7,115 nucleotides of DNA from Candidatus Magasanikbacteria bacterium CG1_02_32_51 (GCA_001871435.1 MNVC01000027.1:1-7115); one strand, 5' to 3'. Positions 1-5,992 are shown, numbered from the stretch's first letter. Translations and numbers: made by a program. Notes: a model not told the origin generated them from the letters alone.

Positions 1-25
1 ATTAATTATTTTAATCTAGAACAAT

Positions 26-78
26 TATGACACAAAATTAGTTAACTATGACATTTCTATTTTGCTCACCCTATGACA
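26..78. repeat. three spaced TATGACA repeats, possible insertion-sequence end
   Basis: TATGACA occurs at 26-32, 47-53 and 72-78, with start-to-start spacing of 21 and 25 bp. The second and third copies share CTATGACATT-like context. Several similarly spaced copies of a short motif are typical of transposase-binding sites at the ends of some insertion sequences, for example the IS21 family. No transposase gene or terminal inverted repeat is visible here, so the mobile-element reading is an inference. Confidence 0.35.
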
Positions 79-182
79 TTATCATATGGGCGGGACAGCC
101 CTAGGCTGTAAATAAAGTCTTTTTAAGGCAGATGACCTTTTGAACCAAAATTATTTACAAATACCTATATATTCAAATTGCT

Positions 183-247
183 CCATTGCCCCACTGACAA
201 AAAAAGAGAAAAATCAATGTGACAATGGGACAATGGGACAATAGCAA
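183..247. repeat. 9-bp tandem repeat with an imperfect inverted copy
   Basis: GACAATGGG is repeated at 221-229 and 230-238, followed by the degenerate copy GACAATAGC at 239-247. Upstream, 183-198 (CCATTGCCCCACTGAC) matches the reverse complement of 221-236 at 13 of 16 positions, so the region could fold into an imperfect hairpin with an A-rich loop. There is no T-run in either direction that would make it a clear terminator. It is probably a non-coding microsatellite-like repeat. Confidence 0.55.
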
Positions 248-318
248 AAAGGACGTATCTGTCTAGCAAAATCTCTATAAAAAACTAAATATTCTAAATT
301 TCACTATATTATACCACA

Positions 319-1410
319 CTACACCGACCTAGCCGAACTCTCAGCCATACCTAATAACAAAAAATTGACAACAAGAGAAGACCCACCATAACTAAGAAAA
401 GGTAAAGTAACACCAGTAACCGGCAAAAGTCCCATAGCAGCCCCAATATTGACCACAATATGTGACAAAAATATCAGACTAATTCCGAGAGGCAAATAGG
501 CCGAAAAATCATTTCTTGACTTGTAAGCAATATTTATGAGACGCCAAAGTAAAACAAAATAAAGAGCCAAAACTATAAAAAATCCTACAAAACCTAATTC
601 TTCACTAATAACAGAAATAATAAAGTCGGTTTGGGCTTCTGGTAAAAAATGTAACTGGCTTTGAGAACCAAAACCAAGACCACGACCCAAAAATTTTCCA
701 GAACCAACAGCAATGATAGACTGTGTTACATTGTAACCAGAACCAAGGGGGTCGCGAGCTGGATCAATAAAAGTCATAATACGATCCTTTTGATAATCCT
801 TGAAAACAAAGAACCAACTAGATATACCAACCAAAACTGCCAAAGTTATAATACCAAAAATATATCTTTTCTTAGTACCAACTAAAACTAATAAACCAAA
901 ACAAACAACTAACAAAATAGCCGCCGAACCAAAATCTGGTTGTAATAAAATAAGTAAAACCAAAAAAAATGTCAAAGCAAACATCACAAGTACAAATTGC
1001 CATTTATCAAACCTTCTAGCTTGCCTCTCTATTCTCCAGGCCAGAAGCATTACCAAAGCTACTTTGGCAAATTCAGCTGGTTGAAAAGAAAAACCAAAAA
1101 GTCTAAACCAACCAGTCGTACCACGCACAGATACCCCAAAAAACAAAACAGCTACTAATAAAATAATCGCCAAAAAATATACTGGACGAGCTACTGACTC
1201 AAAAAAAGATATATGCATCTGTGAAGCCACAAAAAAAACAACAATTGCCAAGCCAAGAGAGATCATTTGTTTGGAAGTCAAATCCAGAGCCACACCACGA
1301 GACAAATCTACACTATAAATAGTAGATAAACCAACTAAAGACAAAATAAAAGCTGAAAAAAATAAAATCCAATCAAAATTCCTCCAATTTATCTTTAAAA
1401 AATTAAACAT
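319..1410 (-). CDS. rodA: RodA, SEDS-family peptidoglycan glycosyltransferase
   Basis: This is an integral membrane polymerase that joins lipid II into glycan strands during cell elongation, normally with a class B penicillin-binding protein. The protein has 363 residues, usual for the family, with about ten hydrophobic segments from residue 14 to 357. Visible motifs are GWFRLFGFSFQPAEFAK (100-116), QPDFGSA (157-163), DPLGSGYNVTQS (220-231), LPEAQTDFIISVISEELGF (256-274) and LPVTGVTLPFLSYGGSS (329-345). Asp262 in the TDF motif corresponds to the essential SEDS aspartate. The GSGKFLGRGLG and QSQLHFLPE stretches favour RodA over FtsW. It starts 8 nt after the preceding minus-strand gene and is probably co-transcribed with it. 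There is no Shine-Dalgarno sequence before the ATG. No PBP2 gene adjoins it. Family assignment is firm; the RodA/FtsW choice is a little less so. Confidence 0.93.
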   Translation of the reverse strand: MFNFLKINWRNFDWILFFSAFILSLVGLSTIYSVDLSRGVALDLTSKQMISLGLAIVVFFVASQMHISFFESVARPVYFLAIILLVAVLFFGVSVRGTTGWFRLFGFSFQPAEFAKVALVMLLAWRIERQARRFDKWQFVLVMFALTFFLVLLILLQPDFGSAAILLVVCFGLLVLVGTKKRYIFGIITLAVLVGISSWFFVFKDYQKDRIMTFIDPARDPLGSGYNVTQSIIAVGSGKFLGRGLGFGSQSQLHFLPEAQTDFIISVISEELGFVGFFIVLALYFVLLWRLINIAYKSRNDFSAYLPLGISLIFLSHIVVNIGAAMGLLPVTGVTLPFLSYGGSSLVVNFLLLGMAESSARSV

Positions 1411-1418
1411 ATTGACAA

Positions 1419-2303
1419 TTACAATGACAAATAAATACTATCATCAAAAACATTTATGACAGGCTGTAAATCAACAGAATCTACTTCTAAATTGTTGTTA
1501 AATAGAGAAAAAACTATATTTTGATTAGACAAAGCTAAAAAATTATTGATATATAAAGGTGTCAGGCCGACTATATCACCATTGCTACGTAAGACTACTA
1601 CAAAATTGGCAGATTTGAAACCAAACAAAGTATTGTTGATAACATCAAAACTAAGCAATTTGCCCACACCAGATTCAACAGTACCAAAAGAATTGAATTG
1701 AATATTATCAATAGAAAAATTTATTCTTTCAGCTATATAATTTAGTGGATCAGCTATGCTGTGAGCATTCACTCTTTCCCAAGAAGTTGACAGCAATTGA
1801 AAATCAATATTAGTTGGAATAAAATCAGGAGATTCCACACCAAATTCTGACAAAAATCTTTGATCACCTGGCAATAAAACTGCTGTTTTATTTTCAGTAT
1901 AACCATTTTCATAAGAAAAACGATAGACTATAGTCGCTATCCAAAATTTGTTTTGATTGCCAACTTCTATAGCAAAATCATATTTGTCTTTGGAACTTGA
2001 AAAAATATATTTATTGGAAATTTGCAAATCAACTGGTTTATTTTTTTGTATAGCAGTCGGCAAAACATTAGTTTTGACCATGTTGTAAACATTTATATTA
2101 TCATTTTGAGAATCAAAAAAGAAATATTTACCCCAAAAAAATAATCCAAACAAAATAGAAAAAATACACCAAAATATCAACACGCCTACAAAAATTTTTC
2201 TAAACAAAATCTTGTGTTCCAAATAAAATTTAGCCTTTTTAAGACTATCATTGGAAAAATCTCCAGAGGTATCTATATAACTTTCAAATTTTTCTTTTTT
2301 CAT
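1419..2303 (-). CDS. single-pass membrane protein of unknown function
   Basis: I do not recognise this 294-residue protein. It has a charged, probably cytoplasmic N-terminus (about 1-36), one strongly hydrophobic aromatic-rich helix (about 37-60) and a long remainder that should lie outside the membrane. There is no signal-peptidase site or lipobox, so it is probably anchored as N-in, C-out. Residues of about 215-270 alternate beta-strand-like stretches (LLSFDVINN, SANFVVVLRSNGDIVG, NIVFSLFNN) and recall FxLYD/LEA-type beta-sandwich modules of bacterial envelope proteins; that is only a resemblance. It lies 8 nt upstream of rodA in the same direction, so an envelope role connected with wall growth is plausible but unproven. 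The ATG at 2303 is supported by a -10 box only 8 nt away, which suggests a leaderless transcript. Confidence 0.8.
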   Translation of the reverse strand: MKKEKFESYIDTSGDFSNDSLKKAKFYLEHKILFRKIFVGVLIFWCIFSILFGLFFWGKYFFFDSQNDNINVYNMVKTNVLPTAIQKNKPVDLQISNKYIFSSSKDKYDFAIEVGNQNKFWIATIVYRFSYENGYTENKTAVLLPGDQRFLSEFGVESPDFIPTNIDFQLLSTSWERVNAHSIADPLNYIAERINFSIDNIQFNSFGTVESGVGKLLSFDVINNTLFGFKSANFVVVLRSNGDIVGLTPLYINNFLALSNQNIVFSLFNNNLEVDSVDLQPVINVFDDSIYLSL

Positions 2304-2311
2304 ATAAAAAC

Positions 2312-2340
2312 ATTATAACACATTTTTATTAATTGGTTAA
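2312..2340 (-). promoter_or_regulatory. sigma70-type promoter for the membrane protein-rodA unit
   Basis: Reading the minus strand, TTAACC (2340-2335) is a 4-of-6 match to the -35 box. After a 17-bp spacer comes a perfect TATAAT (2317-2312) preceded by TG one base upstream, an extended -10 (TGTTATAAT). The -10 ends 8 nt before the ATG at 2303, so transcription should start at about 2306-2303, leaving a leader of essentially no length. Confidence 0.7.
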
Positions 2341-2399
2341 CTAGCAAAACCTACATATAAATCATAACACATACCACATAACAAAAATTGATATAAGGT

Positions 2400-2422
2400 A
2401 CCTGTCTGACCAACAGGCAGGT
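2400..2422. repeat. imperfect palindrome with 9-bp stem
   Basis: ACCTGTCTG (2400-2408) pairs with CAGGCAGGT (2414-2422) around the loop ACCAA, with a single T-G wobble. It is much more GC-rich than its AT-rich surroundings. No T-run follows in either direction, so it is not an obvious intrinsic terminator. It looks like a small dispersed palindromic repeat. Confidence 0.6.
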
Positions 2423-2489
2423 GTAATATGTATTATGAATCACTTAACATAGCAAAAATACTTATTGTATTCAATTTACTCTTCAAGTA

Positions 2490-2518
2490 TTTACTCAGAC
2501 CAAAAAACATGCTATAAT
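2490..2518 (+). promoter_or_regulatory. extended -10 sigma70-type promoter for gyrB
   Basis: TTTACT (2490-2495, 4 of 6 to consensus) is followed after exactly 17 bp by a perfect TATAAT (2513-2518). TG one base upstream of it gives the extended -10 motif TGCTATAAT. Transcription should start near 2525, giving gyrB a leader of about 94 nt. Confidence 0.72.
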
Positions 2519-2575
2519 TGTATCCGTAATAAAATATCAAAATACGCAAAATCTCAATCTGTGCAATCACTCATA

Positions 2576-2613
2576 AATCAGTGTTCCGCCCAAGGCGGAT
2601 AAAAATCAGTGTT
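2576..2613 (+). repeat. 10-bp direct repeats flanking a hairpin in the gyrB leader
   Basis: AATCAGTGTT occurs at 2576-2585 and again at 2604-2613. Between and overlapping the first copy is a perfect hairpin, TCCGCC (2585-2590), loop CAA, GGCGGA (2594-2599). The arrangement looks like a small GC-rich palindrome with a duplicated target beside it. It lies within the predicted gyrB leader, ending 5 nt before the start codon, so the hairpin would be part of the mRNA. Confidence 0.65.
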
Positions 2614-2618
2614 TTTAT

Positions 2619-4664
2619 ATGGTAAAAAGTACTACAAAATCATCTTACAGTGCTAAAAATATTCAAGTTTTGGAAGGTTTACAAGCTGTCCGCAAAAGAC
2701 CAGGTATGTATATTGGTTCTACTGGCGTAGAAGGTTTGCACCATCTTATTTGGGAAGTTATTGACAATTCTATTGATGAAGCTATGGCTGGATGTTGTGA
2801 TACTATCAGCATCAGACTGCTCCCAAATTCTTGGGTAGAAGTGACTGACAATGGCCGTGGTATCCCTGTAGATATGCACCCTACCAAAAAAATCAGTGCC
2901 CTACAATTGGTATTATCCACACTTCATGCTGGTGGTAAATTTGGTGAAGAAGGTGGTGGCTACAAAGTTTCTGGCGGTTTGCACGGTGTTGGTGTCTCAG
3001 TAGTCAATGCTTTGTCTGTACACCTAAAAGCTACAGTTCACCGCGATGGCAAAATTTGGGAACAAGATTATGAAATTGGCGAACCAAAAAACAAAGTCAA
3101 AGCAATTGGCGTTAGCAAAAAAACAGGAACAACAATTGCTTTTCAAGCTGACCCTACAATTTTTGAAACTATTGAATATGAATGGAAATATATTATTGAT
3201 CATCTTCGCCAACAAGCTTATCTCACAAAAGGTATTACACTTCTTATAAGCGATGAGAGAACTGCCGAAGAAAAAGACAAAGACAAAACTTCATTACCTT
3301 TTGTCAACAACCAATACAAATTTCATTTTGAAGGTGGTATTGCTAGCTATATCAAACACATCAACAAAAATCGTGAACCAAAAAATAAAAATGTTTTTTA
3401 TACTGAAAAATCTGAAGGAGACATCAGTGTAGAAATAGCTTTGCAATATACTGATGAATTTAGTGAATCACTTTATGCTTTTGCCAACAATATCACCAAT
3501 CCTGAAGGTGGTACTCATGTCTCTGGTTTCAAGACAGCCTTGACTAGAACTTTGAACAATTATGCTAGAACAAAAAATATTTTGAAAGAAAAAGATCCAA
3601 ATTTGACAGGCGATGATGTACGCGAAGGACTAACAGCCATAATTTCTGTCAAAATTCCAGAACCACAATTTGAAGGTCAAACCAAAGCCAAACTTGGTAA
3701 TACCGAAGTAAAAACTGTGGTAGAAAATATTTTTTCCGAACAATTCACAATTTTTCTAGAAGAAAATCCCAAAGATGCTGAGGGTATCATTGGTCAATGT
3801 CTCCTTGCTGCCAAAGCTCGTCAAGCTGCCAAAATGGCTCGCGATACAGTCCTACGAAAAAGTGCTCTTGAAGGTTTTACTCTACCTGGCAAACTTGCTG
3901 ATTGTTCTAGTCGCAAAGCAGAACTGAGTGAGCTCTATCTGGTAGAGGGAGATTCTGCTGGTGGTAGTGCCAAACAAGGACGTGACAGACACACCCAAGC
4001 TATTTTACCTTTGCGTGGCAAAGTTTTGAATGTTGAGCGTGCTAGACTAGACAAAATACTTGCCAACAATGAACTCAAATCACTGATCATCGCACTTGGC
4101 ACCAATGTTGGCGAAATGTTTGACATTGAAAAATTACGTTATCACAAAATAATTATTATGACCGATGCGGATGTTGATGGTTCTCATATCCGTACTCTTT
4201 TGTTGACTTTATTCTTCCGTTATTTTCCAGATCTTATTACTAGAGGCTTTATCTATATTGCTCAACCTCCATTATATAGTATCAAAAAAGGCAAAGATAT
4301 CACTTGGATTTACAATGCTGAAGCTCTAGACAAATACAAAGCTAAATATGATATCAACGACTCTGACCTACAAGTATCAGAGGAAGAAAGTGATACAGAA
4401 GTAGAAGAAATAGACGAAGAAAAAAACAAATCTACCAATCCAAAAAAATTGAACATCCAACGTTACAAAGGTCTTGGAGAAATGAACCCTGAACAACTTT
4501 GGGAAACTACTATGAGTCCTGCCAACCGTGTCCTCAAACAAGTCAAAATAGAAGATGCTGAAGCTGCCAACCAAACATTTGATATACTTATGGGGGCAGA
4601 AGTAGCTCCTCGTAAGAAATTTATCCAAACACACGCTAAGAGTGTCAAAAATTTGGATATTTAA
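2619..4664 (+). CDS. gyrB: DNA gyrase subunit B
   Basis: This is the ATPase subunit of DNA gyrase, which introduces negative supercoils together with GyrA. In the GHKL ATPase domain, E46 and N50 lie in HHLIWEVIDNSIDEA, D77 in EVTDNGRGIP, the lid glycines in GGLHGVGVSVVNALS (119-133), and the transducer lysine in QTKAKLG (354-360). R142 aligns with E. coli R136. The TOPRIM domain has YLVEGDSAGGSAKQGR (440-455), and D516, D518 and D520 in MTDADVDGSH. The C-terminal end has QRYKGLGEMNPEQLWETTM (614-632). At 681 residues it lacks the long E. coli insertion, but has a short acidic stretch (about 580-604) between TOPRIM and the C-terminal tail. The ParE paralogue is the alternative; IYIAQPPLYSIKKGK and the overall layout favour GyrB. 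No Shine-Dalgarno is visible; the start gives the expected N-terminus before NIQVLEGLQAVRKRPGMYIG. Confidence 0.96.
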   Translation: MVKSTTKSSYSAKNIQVLEGLQAVRKRPGMYIGSTGVEGLHHLIWEVIDNSIDEAMAGCCDTISIRLLPNSWVEVTDNGRGIPVDMHPTKKISALQLVLSTLHAGGKFGEEGGGYKVSGGLHGVGVSVVNALSVHLKATVHRDGKIWEQDYEIGEPKNKVKAIGVSKKTGTTIAFQADPTIFETIEYEWKYIIDHLRQQAYLTKGITLLISDERTAEEKDKDKTSLPFVNNQYKFHFEGGIASYIKHINKNREPKNKNVFYTEKSEGDISVEIALQYTDEFSESLYAFANNITNPEGGTHVSGFKTALTRTLNNYARTKNILKEKDPNLTGDDVREGLTAIISVKIPEPQFEGQTKAKLGNTEVKTVVENIFSEQFTIFLEENPKDAEGIIGQCLLAAKARQAAKMARDTVLRKSALEGFTLPGKLADCSSRKAELSELYLVEGDSAGGSAKQGRDRHTQAILPLRGKVLNVERARLDKILANNELKSLIIALGTNVGEMFDIEKLRYHKIIIMTDADVDGSHIRTLLLTLFFRYFPDLITRGFIYIAQPPLYSIKKGKDITWIYNAEALDKYKAKYDINDSDLQVSEEESDTEVEEIDEEKNKSTNPKKLNIQRYKGLGEMNPEQLWETTMSPANRVLKQVKIEDAEAANQTFDILMGAEVAPRKKFIQTHAKSVKNLDI

Positions 4665-4741
4665 AAAATATCTTTGAATTTACAAAAATTTAAATTAGTA
4701 GTTTCCTCTATATAAAGATTTTTTTATTTCGTCACCCTGTC

Positions 4742-4824
4742 CGTCACCCTGAATTTATTTCAGGGTCTTTTTATATATAGACATTTTTATTTTAGAAAGA
4801 TCCTGAAACAAGTTCAGGATGACG
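4742..4824. repeat. composite inverted repeat, copy A
   Basis: The two 29-bp arms (4742-4770 and 4796-4824) match as reverse complements at 25 of 29 positions. All four differences are transitions. Each arm is itself a hairpin: ACCCTGAA/TTCAGGGT (4746-4753, 4759-4766) and ATCCTGAA/TTCAGGAT (4800-4807, 4813-4820). The ends are CGTCA and TGACG, and the central spacer is 25 nt. A second copy lies at 4942-5023. It has no coding capacity, as in REP-like or MITE-like elements. A partial extra copy of the end, CGTCACCCTG, sits at 4730-4739. Confidence 0.75.
4746..4772 (+). terminator. intrinsic terminator of gyrB
   Basis: An 8-bp perfect stem (ACCCTGAA 4746-4753, TTCAGGGT 4759-4766) with the loop TTTAT is followed by C and five T (4768-4772). 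It lies 82 nt after the gyrB stop. It is the left half of composite palindrome A, so a repeat element appears to supply the terminator. Confidence 0.65.
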
Positions 4825-4837
4825 ATCGTGAACCCCT

Positions 4838-4912
4838 CCCTGTGGCAGAGACCACAGGGCGTCTGGACCAACGGTGTGTGACCTATGGAACCCTGTGGCA
4901 AAGACCACAGGG
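4838..4912. repeat. pair of near-identical 22-bp hairpins
   Basis: CCCTGTGG-CAGAGA-CCACAGGG (4838-4859) and CCCTGTGG-CAAAGA-CCACAGGG (4891-4912) are perfect 8-bp stems with 6-nt loops that differ by one base. They repeat with a period of 53 bp. They are clearly more GC-rich than the rest of the spacer and sit exactly between composite palindromes A and B. Neither is followed by a T-run. Two copies with no array structure do not make a CRISPR. Confidence 0.75.
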
Positions 4913-4941
4913 AGTTCTCTAACTTTTAAACAAATCAAATA

Positions 4942-5023
4942 CGTCATTCTGAATTTAGTTCAGAATCTTTTTTGTTTGAGACGTCTTTGTATAGAAAGAT
5001 CCTGAACTAAATTCAGGATGACG
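4942..5023. repeat. composite inverted repeat, copy B
   Basis: The 29-bp arms (4942-4970 and 4995-5023) match as reverse complements at 27 of 29 positions around a 24-nt centre. The left arm contains ATTCTGAA/TTCAGAAT (4946-4953, 4959-4966) followed by six T (4968-4973). The right arm contains ATCCTGAA/TTCAGGAT (4999-5006, 5012-5019). The right arm matches that of copy A at 26 of 29 positions, but the centres differ. The ends are CGTCA and TGACG. I see no clear target duplication. Confidence 0.75.
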
Positions 5024-5056
5024 TTTTTACAGATTAGGGTGGACTTATACACACTC

Positions 5057-5085
5057 TTGACAAATCATCCAAAATCATTTATACT
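5057..5085 (+). promoter_or_regulatory. strong sigma70-type promoter for the secE-nusG-rplK unit
   Basis: A perfect -35 box TTGACA (5057-5062) is separated by exactly 17 bp from TATACT (5080-5085, 5 of 6 to consensus). Transcription should start near 5092, about 56 nt before the secE ATG. This is the best promoter in the window, as expected for a translation and transcription operon. Confidence 0.8.
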
Positions 5086-5097
5086 TATTTCATAAAT

Positions 5098-5117
5098 CGG
5101 TCAAAAGGCCGTTTTTT
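5098..5117 (+). terminator. hairpin with T-run in the secE leader, possible attenuator
   Basis: CGGTC (5098-5102) pairs with GGCCG (5107-5111) around AAAA, with one T-G wobble, and is followed directly by six T (5112-5117). It has the form of a short intrinsic terminator, but begins only about 6 nt after the predicted start site, so it may instead be a 5' stabilising hairpin or stop read-through from upstream. The stem is short. I see no competing antiterminator. Confidence 0.4.
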
Positions 5118-5147
5118 AATAAAGTAAAATCTCTTAGAGCTAAAAAT

Positions 5148-5342
5148 ATGAAATTATTCAAATCAATTTGGCAATACTTAAAAGACTCTATAAAAGAGCT
5201 AAAAAAAGTAACTTGGCCAACAAAAAAACAAATCACAGTTTATACTATAGTAGTAATAGCTATGAGTCTAGCTGTAGCTATTTATTTTGGTATTTTAGAC
5301 TACTTTTTCAATTGGTTACTTGAAATTATCATAAAAAAATAA
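5148..5342 (+). CDS. secE: preprotein translocase subunit SecE
   Basis: SecE is the small essential subunit that clamps SecY in the SecYEG channel of the inner membrane. The 64-residue protein is of the short single-span type. An amphipathic cytoplasmic helix (about 4-18) is followed by the family signature ELKKVTWPTKKQ (17-28) and one transmembrane helix (about 31-55). It has the expected position just before nusG, with 3 nt between its stop codon and the nusG ATG, so the two are surely co-transcribed. A near-consensus promoter lies upstream. There is no clear Shine-Dalgarno sequence; TAGAG about 12 nt before the ATG is a weak candidate at best. Confidence 0.94.
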   Translation: MKLFKSIWQYLKDSIKELKKVTWPTKKQITVYTIVVIAMSLAVAIYFGILDYFFNWLLEIIIKK

Positions 5343-5345
5343 AAT

Positions 5346-5891
5346 ATGTCCAAACAACAAGAAAACTTAGGTCGCCGTTGGTATGTCATCCATACTTACA
5401 GTGGCTATGAAGAAAATGTCAAACACAATCTAGAACAACGCATTGAATCTTTTGAGATGAATAATAAAATCTTTCAAGTGCTTATTCCCAAAGAAAAGAA
5501 AATAAAAATAAAAAACAACAAACGTAGTATTGTTGAAGAAAAAATCTTTCCTGGTTATGTCTTAGTAGAGATGATTGTAGATGATGAATCTTGGTATGTT
5601 GCCCGCAACACTCCAAATGTTACTGGCTTTATTGGCACAGGTACGACACCTACACCAATTGATGCCAAAGAAATGTTATCTCTAAATAAACGCATGAGTA
5701 TTAATGATCCTACCCACAAAATTGATGTTGAAATCAATACAGCTGTTAGAATTTCTGATGGTCCTTTCAAAAACTTTGAAGGAAAAGTTAGCGAAATTGA
5801 TGAAAATCGTGGTAAAATAAAAGTATTAGTAAATATGTTTGGACGAGAAACTCCAGTAGAGTTAGATGCTTTGCAAGTAAAGAAAATCTAG
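5346..5891 (+). CDS. nusG: transcription elongation and antitermination factor NusG
   Basis: NusG binds RNA polymerase beside the clamp, modulates pausing, and links it to ribosomes or Rho. The 181 residues show the NGN domain (about 10-117) with RRWYVIHTYSGYEENV (10-25), KIFPGYVLVEM (66-76) and NTPNVTGFIG (88-97). The C-terminal KOW domain (about 128-181) has VRISDGPFKNFEGKVSEID (134-152) and NMFGRETPVELD (163-174). The length and C-terminus (LQVKKI) are typical, so the gene is intact even though a second reading frame resembling the four-helix-bundle family begins exactly at its stop codon. No Shine-Dalgarno sequence precedes the ATG; the very short gap after secE suggests coupled translation. 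Confidence 0.96.
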   Translation: MSKQQENLGRRWYVIHTYSGYEENVKHNLEQRIESFEMNNKIFQVLIPKEKKIKIKNNKRSIVEEKIFPGYVLVEMIVDDESWYVARNTPNVTGFIGTGTTPTPIDAKEMLSLNKRMSINDPTHKIDVEINTAVRISDGPFKNFEGKVSEIDENRGKIKVLVNMFGRETPVELDALQVKKI

Positions 5892-5992
5892 CTAGACAGT
5901 TTGCAAATGTAATATATGAAATAACAAAAATATTCCCAGATAATGAAAGATACGGACTAAGTCAGCAAATAAGAAGATCATCCTTCTCTGTA
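5888..5992 (+). other. 5' remnant of the four-helix-bundle gene without a start codon
   Basis: The frame of the four-helix-bundle gene stays open upstream of its first ATG as far as the TAA at 5813-5815. Family-like residues run from 5888 (LARQFANVIYEITKIFP, then ERYGLSQQIRRSSFSV) straight into the ATG at 5993. This is helix 1 and the usual loop of the family, missing only about its first ten residues. I find no ATG, GTG, TTG or CTG in frame between 5816 and 5992. The frame is -1 relative to nusG and overlaps its stop codon. Either the gene was cut at its 5' end when it landed behind nusG, or an unusual start or frameshift is used. Confidence 0.65.

Larger units (their letters stand above)
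1..318. other. gene-free stretch downstream of rodA
   Basis: I see no convincing coding frame on either strand and no tRNA or rRNA signature. The stretch holds three TATGACA repeats near the left edge, a perfect small palindrome (ACAGCC-CTA-GGCTGT, 95-109) and a 9-bp tandem repeat near 221-247. There is no T-run after the palindrome in the direction in which rodA is read, so I do not call it the rodA terminator. The left part may be the end of a mobile element lying mostly outside the window. Confidence 0.6.
2304..2618. other. divergent spacer between the rodA unit and gyrB
   Basis: This spacer separates two divergent transcription units and carries no gene I can support. It holds the promoters for both directions, a 9-bp-stem hairpin at 2400-2422, and the gyrB leader with a short hairpin between two direct repeats. 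I see no tRNA and no riboswitch that I recognise. Confidence 0.7.
4665..5147. other. repeat-packed gene-free spacer between gyrB and secE
   Basis: No coding frame can be supported across this 483-nt spacer. It holds, in order, the gyrB terminator within composite palindrome A (4742-4824), two near-identical CCCTGTGG/CCACAGGG hairpins (4838-4859 and 4891-4912), composite palindrome B (4942-5023), the secE promoter (5057-5085) and a hairpin with T-run (5098-5117). Confidence 0.8.

Noticed and set aside
130..160. A GGTTCAAA-like T-loop motif on the minus strand, suggesting a tRNA
   Set aside because: The flanking bases do not form the 5-bp T stem, and no acceptor, D or anticodon arm can be found around it.
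308..316. A minus-strand extended -10 match (TGGTATAAT) just after the rodA stop codon
   Set aside because: There is no -35 match at a suitable distance, and the leftward region has no gene. It is likely chance in AT-rich sequence.
2913..2921. A perfect DnaA-box match, TTATCCACA, inside gyrB
   Set aside because: It is a single copy within conserved gyrB codons (LVLSTLH), with no cluster of boxes or AT-rich unwinding element nearby. I do not call an origin.
2663..4648. Minus-strand and out-of-frame open frames within gyrB, and similar plus-strand frames within rodA and minus-strand frames within nusG and rplK
   Set aside because: They overlap strongly conserved genes, have no family-like sequence and no plausible start signals. 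They are shadows of the real coding frames.
4838..4912. Two identical-looking repeats with a spacer, as in a small CRISPR
   Set aside because: There are only two units, each is a full hairpin, there is no leader or cas gene, and the surrounding palindromes explain the region better.
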